Assembly: GCA_016709875.1 (NCBI GenBank)
Contig: JADJLZ010000009.1
Span: forward strand, 62,001 to 126,000
Source of the DNA: Planctomycetota bacterium
Lineage (GTDB): Bacteria; Planctomycetota; UBA1135; GCA-002686595
Length of the DNA: 64,000 bases
Direction of reading: 5' to 3'
Positions 45,583 through 53,372 of this stretch are shown in pieces (within the stretch, counting starts at the first letter, position 1; every line of letters begins with the position of its first letter). A program made the position numbers and the translations under genes. The notes beneath the pieces were generated by a model. It saw nothing but the letters and a program-made list of their open reading frames with translations. It was not told the origin of the DNA and ran no database searches.

Positions 45583-45619
45583 CGGATCCGTGAAAGTTTG
45601 CTCTGGCTCGGTACACTCC
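45583..45619. repeat. Right arm of 37-bp inverted repeat around the RAYT transposase gene
   Basis: Pairs with 44386-44422 (36 of 37 identical). It contains TACACT (45612-45617), 7 nt before the DUF2071 ATG, so it doubles as that gene's promoter region. No target-site duplication is visible outside the arms. Confidence 0.9.
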
Positions 45620-45624
45620 CGGCC

Positions 45625-46380
45625 ATGCTCGTTCCCGCTTCCCTGGGAGAAACGGCGCACCGTCCGTACCCGCCGCCGCAGACACGCTGGTCGGTGCGCC
45701 AAACCTGGTACCGGCTGCTCTTCGCGCACTGGCGCGTCGACGCGCGCAAGCTCGCGCTGCTCCTGCCCAAGCCGCTCGAGCTCGATCTGTACCGCGGCGA
45801 GGAGGCCTGGGTCGGGATCGTGCCTTTCGGCATGAAGCGCGTCGCGCCGCGCGGGCTGCCTGCGCTGCCCTGGATCTCGAAGTTCCTCGAGCTCAACGTG
45901 CGCACCTACGTGCGCCTCGGCAACAAGCCCGGCGTGTACTTCTTCTCGCTCGACGCGGCCAACCCGCTCGCGGTCGAGGTCGCACGCGCCTGGTTCCAAC
46001 TGCCCTACCTGCGCGCACGGATGGGGCTCGAGTTGCGCGGCGGGTGGAACGAGTACCGTTCGCAGCGCACCGACGCTCGCGCGGCCGACGCCGAGCTGCA
46101 AACGCGCTACCAGCCCCAGGGACTGCCGTTCGTGGCCGCGCGCGGTTCGCTGGAGAGCTTCCTCGTCGATCGCTATCGGCTCTTCACCGCCAAGGGCGGC
46201 GTGGCGCACTGCGCCGAGATCCACCACGGGCCCTGGCCGCTGCAGCGCGCGCGCGCCGACTTCGGGACGAACACGATGGCGCGCGCGTCGGGCATCGAGA
46301 TCGAGGCGGCGCCGCCGCACCTGCTCTACGCACAGGAGATCGCCGTCCACGCCTGGTCCCCCACGATTGCCTCCGGCTGA
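45625..46380 (+). CDS. DUF2071 (YqjF-type) protein
   Basis: A 251-residue protein of the acetoacetate-decarboxylase-like DUF2071 family, function unknown. Typical features are the N-terminal QTWYRLLFAHWRVDARKLALLLP, the AWVGIVPFGMKRVAPRG strand, FLELNVRTYVR, and GVYFFSLDAANPLAVEVAR.WF.LPYL.A.M, with a late SFLVDRYRLFT. The ATG follows the TACACT box by 7 nt; the frame extends far upstream only because stop codons are rare. It is monocistronic or the first gene before the GH20 gene (46 nt apart). Confidence 0.88.
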   Translation: MLVPASLGETAHRPYPPPQTRWSVRQTWYRLLFAHWRVDARKLALLLPKPLELDLYRGEEAWVGIVPFGMKRVAPRGLPALPWISKFLELNVRTYVRLGNKPGVYFFSLDAANPLAVEVARAWFQLPYLRARMGLELRGGWNEYRSQRTDARAADAELQTRYQPQGLPFVAARGSLESFLVDRYRLFTAKGGVAHCAEIHHGPWPLQRARADFGTNTMARASGIEIEAAPPHLLYAQEIAVHAWSPTIASG

Positions 46381-46426
46381 GTCTTGCCGCGGTGGGTCGC
46401 GCGAGGGTACCTAGCAGTCTGGAGCC

Positions 46427-48667
46427 ATGCTTATGTTCTCGATCCTCGCCGCCCTCGCCCTTCTCCCGACCCTCGCACCGCGCCCGGCCGACGACGTGCT
46501 GGCGCTCGTGCCCGAGCCCGTCTCGGTCGTGCGCGCGCAGGGCACGTTCACGCTCGACGCGGGCACGCAACTCTACGCGGACGCCGAGGACATCGGCGGA
46601 CACAGCGCCGCCGAGAGCTTCGGCCTGGTGGCGCGGCCCTCGACGGGCTTCGCGCTCGCGCTCGGAGATCTGGGCGCGGAGACACCGGCGAACAGCGTGG
46701 TATTCACGCGCAAGCAGGCCGACGCACAGCTCGGAATGGAGGGCTACTCGCTCGAGGTCTCCGACACGGGTGCGGTGGTGCGCTCGCTGGGCGCCGCGGG
46801 CTTGCTGCACGGCGCGCAGACGCTGCTCCAACTCTTCCCGCCCGAGCTCTTCGCGCGCAGCGCGCAAGCAGGTGTCGCCTGGAGCGCGCCGGGCGTCGTG
46901 ATCCGCGACGCGCCGCGCTTTGTCTGGCGCGGCCTGATGCTCGACGTCTCGCGCCACTTCATGACCAAGGACGAGGTCGAGCGCGTGCTCGACCAGATGG
47001 TGCTGCACAAGCTCAACGTGTTCCACTGGCACCTCGTCGACGACCACGGCTGGCGCATCGAGATCAAGGACTACCCCAAGCTGACGCAGATCGGCGCGTG
47101 GCGCGGCGCGATCGGCTTCGGACTCGAGCCCAAGGATTCGAGCGCCTACGACAAGGACGGACGCTACGGCGGCTTCTACACGCAGGACGAGATCCGCGAG
47201 GTCGTCGCCTACGCCGCCGCGCGCCAGATCACGGTCGTGCCCGAGATCGAGATGCCCGGCCACTCGGTCGCCGCGCTGGCGGCCTACCCGCAGTTCAGCT
47301 GCACCGGCGGCCCCTTCGACGTCAACGTGCCCGCGGGCGTGCACGCCGGCATCTATTGCCCGGGCAACGAGGCCACCTTCGGCTTCCTGCAGGACGTGCT
47401 GACCGAGGTCCTCGGGCTCTTCCCCGGCCCCTTCGTGCACCTGGGCGGCGACGAGGTCCCGCGCGAGGAATGGACCAAGTGCGCGCGCTGCAAGAAGCGC
47501 ATGCAGGACGAGAAGCTCGGCAGTCCGGCCGAGCTGCAGAGCTGGTTCCTGAAGCGCATCGAGAAGTTCGTCAACGGCAAGGGCAAGCGCGTGATCGGCT
47601 GGGACGAGATCCTCGACGGCGGTCTCGCGCCCAACGCGGCCGTGATGAGCTGGCGCGGGACGCAGGGCGGTCTGGCGGCGGCGAGCGCGGGCCACGACGT
47701 CGTGATGTGCCCCAACGAATCGCTGTACCTCGACCACGCGCAGGCGCTCACGGGCGAGCCGCTCTCGATCGGCGGCTTCACGCCGCTCGACGCGGTCTAC
47801 GCCTACGAACCGGTCCCCGAAGGCCTCTCCGTCGCGCAACAAAAGCACGTGCTCGGCGCGCAGGGCAACCTCTGGACCGAGTACGTGCCCAACGCCGCAC
47901 ACGCCGAGTACATGCTCTGGCCGCGCGCGTGCGCCGTCGCCGAGCTGTGCTGGACTCCGCGCGCGAAGAAGGACTTCGGCGATTTCGAGCGGCGCATGGA
48001 CGTGCACAAGCGGCGCCTCTCGTACATGGGCGTGCACTACCGTCCGCTGCCGCCCGCGGGTCTCGACGACGCGCTCGCTTTCGAAGGCGGCTCGCCGCCG
48101 CGCGTCAGCCTCGCGGCGGTGATCCCGGGCGCCACGGCGAAGATCAGTTTCGACGGCAGCGATCCCGACAAGAACGGCGCCGCGCTCGAGGACCGGATGC
48201 CGCTGCCCAACGGCAACTGCCGCGTGCGGGCGCGCATCTACCGCCCCGACGGCAACGAGAGCTTCCTGGTCGAGGCGCTGGTCGTGCTAGGCAAGGCGCG
48301 CGTGCGCACCACGCTGGGCCAAGAGGCGAACAACGGACTCGAACGCGCCTTCGACCTCGACGAAGCGAGCTTCTTCTGGACGAACCGCGCCCTGCGTACC
48401 GACGACCACCTGACACTCGAGCTCTTCGGCATCCGCACGCTCAAGCACGCGCGCGTCACGACCGGCGACGCCGACAAGCCGCTGGATAGGCTGCAGTCGG
48501 GCGTGCTCGAGGTGCTGCCGGTCAACGGCGAGTGGAAGAGCGTGGCGGACTTCACCGACGGCAAGGTCGACTGCGACCTGCCCCCCGAACCGATCCGCGC
48601 CGTGCGCCTGCGCTGCACCGCCAGCCAACCCAACTGGCTGCGCGTGCACGAGTTCACCATCCAGTGA
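46427..48667 (+). CDS. Beta-N-acetylhexosaminidase, GH20, exported
   Basis: Releases terminal beta-GlcNAc or GalNAc from glycans. The 746-residue precursor has a signal peptide (MLMFSILAALALLPTLA), an N-terminal GH20b-type domain (about 25-160), and the GH20 barrel with FVWRGLMLDVSRHFM, HKLNVFHWHLVDDHGWRIEIK, EIEMPGHSVAALAAYP and the catalytic pair D342-E343 in HLGGDEVP. A chitobiase-like C-terminal domain and a final beta-rich region (discoidin-like) follow. The substrate-assisted mechanism is as in the family. It lies with an M60 protease, a fucosidase and fucose catabolism genes, which suggests a glycoprotein or mucin substrate. A GGAG site precedes the ATG. Confidence 0.94.
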   Translation: MLMFSILAALALLPTLAPRPADDVLALVPEPVSVVRAQGTFTLDAGTQLYADAEDIGGHSAAESFGLVARPSTGFALALGDLGAETPANSVVFTRKQADAQLGMEGYSLEVSDTGAVVRSLGAAGLLHGAQTLLQLFPPELFARSAQAGVAWSAPGVVIRDAPRFVWRGLMLDVSRHFMTKDEVERVLDQMVLHKLNVFHWHLVDDHGWRIEIKDYPKLTQIGAWRGAIGFGLEPKDSSAYDKDGRYGGFYTQDEIREVVAYAAARQITVVPEIEMPGHSVAALAAYPQFSCTGGPFDVNVPAGVHAGIYCPGNEATFGFLQDVLTEVLGLFPGPFVHLGGDEVPREEWTKCARCKKRMQDEKLGSPAELQSWFLKRIEKFVNGKGKRVIGWDEILDGGLAPNAAVMSWRGTQGGLAAASAGHDVVMCPNESLYLDHAQALTGEPLSIGGFTPLDAVYAYEPVPEGLSVAQQKHVLGAQGNLWTEYVPNAAHAEYMLWPRACAVAELCWTPRAKKDFGDFERRMDVHKRRLSYMGVHYRPLPPAGLDDALAFEGGSPPRVSLAAVIPGATAKISFDGSDPDKNGAALEDRMPLPNGNCRVRARIYRPDGNESFLVEALVVLGKARVRTTLGQEANNGLERAFDLDEASFFWTNRALRTDDHLTLELFGIRTLKHARVTTGDADKPLDRLQSGVLEVLPVNGEWKSVADFTDGKVDCDLPPEPIRAVRLRCTASQPNWLRVHEFTIQ

Positions 48668-48680
48668 ACCCGCCCGCGTG

Positions 48681-48707
48681 AAAAAACCAGCCCGCCTGGT
48701 TTTTTTT
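48681..48707. terminator. Intrinsic bidirectional terminator, palindrome copy 3
   Basis: The same AAAAAACCAG-CCCGC-CTGGTTTTTT palindrome as at 39.84 and 40.39 kb, with two extra T's. It sits 14 nt after the GH20 stop and 16 nt from the end of the convergent gene, serving both strands. Confidence 0.85.
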
Positions 48708-48723
48708 GACGCCGCCACCACGC

Positions 48724-51169
48724 TCACCTCTCGAGCGCGAGCTCGCTGAAGCCGGCCTTGCCGGCCTGCTTCCCCTTTTCGCGCGCGAGGATGCGGATCT
48801 CGAAGCGACTGACGAGCACCTGTTTGGGGAACTTGAAGGTCGTCGGCCGCAGCGGGTCGGCCTCGAGTTCGAGCTCGGCCCCCTCCTTGTCCTTGTTGAG
48901 GCGCACGGAAACGCGCGTGATGCGATCGAACTCGTCCTTCAGCGCGAGCGTGTTCTGCGCCTGGCCCAGGACCAGCGCGCTCGCCTTGACCGGGCGCGCG
49001 AGCTGCACGCTGATCGTCGGCGCTCCGTCCGTGCTCGCGCAGACCCAGTGCGTGCTCTCGACGCCGTCGATCGCGTCTGTGGCAGGCCCGCCGTCGCGCG
49101 AACTCGCGTTCGCGGTCGCGCCCAGGCCGACGAGCAGATTGCGCGCGCGCGCCTGCGAGGCGAGCTCCATCCAGGGCTCGTAGGTGCCGTCGGAGACGAC
49201 GGTCTTCTCCTTCGACTCGAGCGTGACGGCGACCGCGGTCGAGTCGGCCGGATCATCCGGCGCGACGACCTGCACGCGCACCTTGACCTTGTAGGAGCCC
49301 GGCTGCGTGAACGTGTGGCGCACCGCGAAGTCCTCGCTGGTCCAGCCCTTCTTCGGATTGCCCGGCACGCTCTCGACCACGTTGCCGTTGGCCACGTACT
49401 CCACGCGCGCGATGCGCAGGCCCGAGAGCGCGCTGCCGCCCCAGCGAGCGAGCACCGCGTCGCTGAAGCCCGTGACGAACATCACCGTCGTCGTACGCCC
49501 GCTCGCGCGCAGCTGCACTTGCTCGCCCGGATCGGGCGGCAACTTGGGCGAGGCGAACTGCTCGGGTCCCGCGGTGCGCACGACCGGGCGCGAGGCGCGG
49601 CGCAGGAAGAGCAGCGCCCAGCAGGTGTCGAACTGGCGCGGGTGCGTGTGCCCAGTTGTCGGGCGCCCAGCGCGCATCGGTCCAGCTCCCGTCCTCCGAC
49701 TGGCAGCCGAGCAGCCAGCGCGAGCCCTCCGCGTACCAATCGTGCGTGCCAAGGAACTGCACGTCGTTGAGCGTGCCCACGCGCTCCAGACCGTAGAGCA
49801 GGTAGAAGCGCCAGCGCACGTCGCCGCCGACATTTTCCTCGAGCGAGAAATTCGCGCCCAGCCAGTTCATGCCGAGCTCCGCTGCGCGCGCGCAGTCGAG
49901 CGCCTGCTTGGCTGTCGCGCGCGAGCCGAGCTCGCTGCGCGCAACCGTCAGCACCGACACGCCCGCGGCGGTCATCGAAGCCGAGACGCCGGCGGAGAGC
50001 CAGTACCTGAAGCCCGCCACCGGGAGCTTGCCGGTGCCTGTCGCGCCGTCGCGCAGCGCTACCTCGACGTTGTAGGGCTCCTCCTGCAGCCGCAGCACCG
50101 TGTCGATCACCTCGCCCCAGAGCTTGTCGGACACTTCGAGGCCCGCGTGCGCCGCCGCGCGCAGGCCGAGCACCGCGTACTGCGAGTTCGAGAGATCGGG
50201 ATTGCCCGGCTGGCCCTTCCAGCCCGTGAAGCCGTCGTCGTTGGGCTGGTCGGGATAGCTCCAGTGCCCCTGGCGTTGCCACTCGATGAGGTTCGCCAGC
50301 ACGGTCTGCATGCGCGAGCGGTACTGCGGATCGAGCGTCGCCTCCCAGGCCATCAGCGCGTAGCCCGCCGAGTAGGTCTCCTCGGGCGTGTTCTGGTCGA
50401 GGAACGCGAGGCCGCGCGCGACCGCGGGATGGTCGGTCGCGAGGCCCGAGCGCAGCAGCGTGTAGACGCACAGCGCGGTCTGCCCGGTCATGTAGCCGCG
50501 CTGGTTGCAGGCCCACGAGCCGTCGCGCTGCTGCTCGCGCACGAGGTAGCCCAGGCCGCGTTCGACAGCGGCGTCGATCGCGCCCTGCATGTTCGCGGCC
50601 GGCGCCGGCGCATCCCGCTCGACCAGCGTGCCGTCGATCGACATGCGGAAGAGCTTGATTCGCCCGCTTCCCGGCGAGAGGCCGAAGCGGCCGATCGCCT
50701 GCGTGCCGATCGCGCGCTCGAAGACCGGCGTCTTGTCGAAGATCACGCTGAACTTCTCGCCACTGCGACGCAGCTCGACCTCGAAGGCCTTGCCGGCACT
50801 CCAGGCGCGCGCGGCGTCGGGCAGCAGCGTGCGTTGCTCGCCGAAGAGCGGGCCCTCGACGAAGGGCTTGCCGTCCTGGCCGTCGAGTCCAAAGCGGCTC
50901 GCACCGAGCACGAAGGCCGCGTTCTGGCCCTTCTTCTCGGGCAGTTCGACGCGCGCGCGCAGCACGAAATCCCCCTCGCCGAGCGCGCTCGCACCGAGGA
51001 TCTCGTTGGTCTCGCCACTGCCCTCGAGCCAGCCCTTCTCGAGCTTCCAGACGCGTCCACGAAATTCGACTTCCGAGAGCTTGCGCCCGTCGAAGAGCGC
51101 GCGTTCCCCCGCGCTCGCCGTCGCGCACAGGGTCCACAGCGCGAGTAGGATGAAGCGCATGCGGCTCAT
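48724..51169 (-). CDS. Large secreted multidomain protein: DUF1080-like, prenyltransferase/terpene-cyclase-like repeats and C-terminal discoidin-like domain; apparent frameshift
   Basis: About 815 residues if repaired. A signal peptide (MSRMRFILLALWTLCATASAGE) leads a jelly-roll domain (about 22-190, DUF1080/LamG-like), then alpha-toroid repeats (about 200-520: RGLGYLVREQQRDGSWACN, ALMAWEATLD, QYAVLGLRAAA, WLLGCQSEDGSW). The frame shifts near 49645, where a CA/GT dinucleotide seems lost, so NWAHTHPRQFDTCWALLFLRRA is split. A PKD-like strand (FTQPGSYKVKVRV) and a discoidin-like C-terminus (DAIDGVESTHWVC) follow. AAGGAG lies 7 nt before the ATG, supporting this start. That site lies inside the divergent M60 gene, whose ATG overlaps this gene's 5' end. 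Function is unknown, perhaps glycan binding. Confidence 0.72.
51146..51151 (+). promoter_or_regulatory. Putative -10 box of the M60 protease gene (leaderless-type)
   Basis: AGTAGGAT ends 7 nt before the ATG at 51159, lying within the first codons of the divergent gene. No ribosome site is seen. Confidence 0.45.
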
Positions 51170-53372
51170 CTCAGCGCTCCTTGCAGGACTCTTCCTCGCC
51201 GCGCTCGCGCGCGGCGCCGCAGGTCAGGATTCGATGCAGAAGGATCGTGCACGGATTCTCGAGGGCGTGGAACGGATCGGCGCGCCGGGCAGCCCGGGCG
51301 CGCTCGTAGCTTACGGGAAGGAAGCCTTCGCCGTCGTGGTCGGAGAGCAGGGAAGCGCTCGGGCAGCGGTCGTGGCGGCCGCGCGCGCCGGCTCCGGACG
51401 CCTGGTCGGCTTCGCGCACGACGGCTACCTGCACGAGGGGGCCGTGAAGGAACTCGACACCGGCAAACTCGTGCTCGGTGCACTGCGCTGGGCGGCGGGA
51501 GCCGTCCCGCGCACAGGTCCGGGCGCGCGCGTGCTGGTCTGGTCGAGCGATCTCTCCGACTGGCTGGGACAACAGGGGCTGCGTGCGACGCCGCAGCAGG
51601 GGGCACTCGAGGGCGCGCGCCTCGCCGATTTCGACGTCGTGCTGCTCGGCGGGCCCGGACTCTCGGAGAACGACGTGGCGGCGCTGGCGAAGTACCTGCG
51701 CGGCGGCGGCGGCGTGGTCGCGGCGCAGACGGCCTGGGGCTGGCTGCAGGGCGCGCGCGGCCTCGGGCTGCAGGAGAACCCGCTCAACCGCATCTTCTCC
51801 GCGGCCGGACTGGCCTGGACCGGCGCGATCTGCGGCAAGACGCTCGAGACGGGCTACGACGCGCGCGAGGAACCCGCGCCGCTCGTGCACGCGTTGGCTG
51901 CGCTGGACGCCATCGCGAAGTCCGCGGCCGAGTTCGCGCCGCCCGAGCGCACGCAGGCCGAGGTCACGCTCGGCCTCGCGTTCGAGAGCGTCCCGCAGGA
52001 CGATCCCTGGCTCCAGCCGCGCGTGCGCGCCCTGCTCGAGCAGCACCGCGCGGAGCTGTGCGCGACGCCCGAGCACCCGATCCGCGCGAGCCAGGTGCTG
52101 CTGCGCGTGCTCGCGCGCCTGGAGCTGCGGGAACTCGAGCGCATGAAGCCGCTCGCCGTGCGCGCGGCGCCCTCCTCCGCGAGCTTCCCCGGCGAGGTGC
52201 CCGCCGGGGCGAAGCCGGTGACGCGCAAACTCGCCATCGAGCTCTCCGTGCCCGGTTGGCACTCGACCGGCCTGTACGCCGCGCCGGGGGCGGCACTGAC
52301 GGTCGACATCGCGCGCGATCTCGCCGGCAAGCAGCTCGCGCTGCGCATCGGCTGCCACACCGACGCGCTCTGGAACCTGGAGGAGTGGAAGCGCATGCCC
52401 GCGATCACGCGCAGCGTGCCGCTCGCGCAGCCGACCACGCAGGTCGCCAACGCCTTCGGCGGCCCGGTCTACCTCGAGGTGCCCGAAGGCCTCGCGCCCG
52501 GCGCGGCGCAGGTGCTCGTGCGCGGCGCGATCGAGGCGCCGCTCTTCGTGCTCGGCGAGACCTCACTCGAGGAGTGGAAGAGCTCGATCCGCACGGCGCC
52601 CGCTCCGTGGGCCGAGATCGGCAGCTCGAAGATCTTCCTCAGCGTGCCCTCCGAGTGCGTGCGCACGCTGGACGACCCGCAGGCGCTGATGGAGTTCTGG
52701 GGGCGCATCTCCGACGCGATGCGCGACCTCTCCGGGCTGCCGCATCCGCGCGTACGGCCCGAGCGCTTCGTCGCCGACGTGCAGATCAGCGCGGGCTACA
52801 TGCACTCGGGCTATCCGATCATGACCCACGCGGACGCCGGGCCGTGGATGGTCGACCTCGCGCACCTGCGCAGGGGCGAGTGGGGTCTGCTGCACGAGCT
52901 CGGGCACAACCACCAGAACGGCTTGTGGACCTTCGAAGGCACGGGCGAGGTCACGAACAACGTCTTCGCCTGCTACGTGCTGCAGACGGTGTGCGGCGTC
53001 GATCCCGCCGACGTGCACGAGGGCCTGCGTGCGGGACCGCAGAAGCTCGAGGAGTACCTCGCGCAGGGCGCGAGCTTCGAGCGCTGGTGCGCCGATCCCT
53101 TCCTCGCGCTGCACATGTACCGACAGCTCATCGCTGCCTTCGGCTGGGACACCTACAAGCGCGTGATCGTCGGCTACCGCGACCCGGCGAACGGGCCTGC
53201 GCCCAAGACCGAGGCCGAGAAGCGCGACCAGTGGCTGACGCGCTATTCGCGCGCTGCCGCGCACGACCTCGGGCCGTTCTTCCGCGCCTGGGGCGTGAGC
53301 GTCAGCGACGAGGCTTGCCTCTCGGTCTCGACGCTCCCGCCCTGGATGCCGAGCGACTTCCCCAAGCACTAG
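51159..53372 (+). CDS. M60-family (enhancin/SslE-like) zinc metalloprotease, exported
   Basis: A 737-residue exported protein; signal peptide MRLISALLAGLFLAALARGAAGQ. The C-terminal half is the M60-like peptidase domain with the zinc motif HELGHNHQ (H579-E580 ... H583) and a downstream Glu in the TFEGTGEVTNNVF segment. Family members degrade mucins and other O-glycosylated proteins. The N-terminal half (about 25-300) is a DJ-1/GATase-like or peptidase-accessory region (FDVVLLGGPGLSENDVAALAKYLRGGGGVVA), followed by a beta-sandwich (about 340-480). The start overlaps the divergent gene by 11 nt. The stop shares CTAG with the fucosidase gene. It fits a mucin-type glycoprotein utilisation locus. 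Confidence 0.88.
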   Translation: MRLISALLAGLFLAALARGAAGQDSMQKDRARILEGVERIGAPGSPGALVAYGKEAFAVVVGEQGSARAAVVAAARAGSGRLVGFAHDGYLHEGAVKELDTGKLVLGALRWAAGAVPRTGPGARVLVWSSDLSDWLGQQGLRATPQQGALEGARLADFDVVLLGGPGLSENDVAALAKYLRGGGGVVAAQTAWGWLQGARGLGLQENPLNRIFSAAGLAWTGAICGKTLETGYDAREEPAPLVHALAALDAIAKSAAEFAPPERTQAEVTLGLAFESVPQDDPWLQPRVRALLEQHRAELCATPEHPIRASQVLLRVLARLELRELERMKPLAVRAAPSSASFPGEVPAGAKPVTRKLAIELSVPGWHSTGLYAAPGAALTVDIARDLAGKQLALRIGCHTDALWNLEEWKRMPAITRSVPLAQPTTQVANAFGGPVYLEVPEGLAPGAAQVLVRGAIEAPLFVLGETSLEEWKSSIRTAPAPWAEIGSSKIFLSVPSECVRTLDDPQALMEFWGRISDAMRDLSGLPHPRVRPERFVADVQISAGYMHSGYPIMTHADAGPWMVDLAHLRRGEWGLLHELGHNHQNGLWTFEGTGEVTNNVFACYVLQTVCGVDPADVHEGLRAGPQKLEEYLAQGASFERWCADPFLALHMYRQLIAAFGWDTYKRVIVGYRDPANGPAPKTEAEKRDQWLTRYSRAAAHDLGPFFRAWGVSVSDEACLSVSTLPPWMPSDFPKH

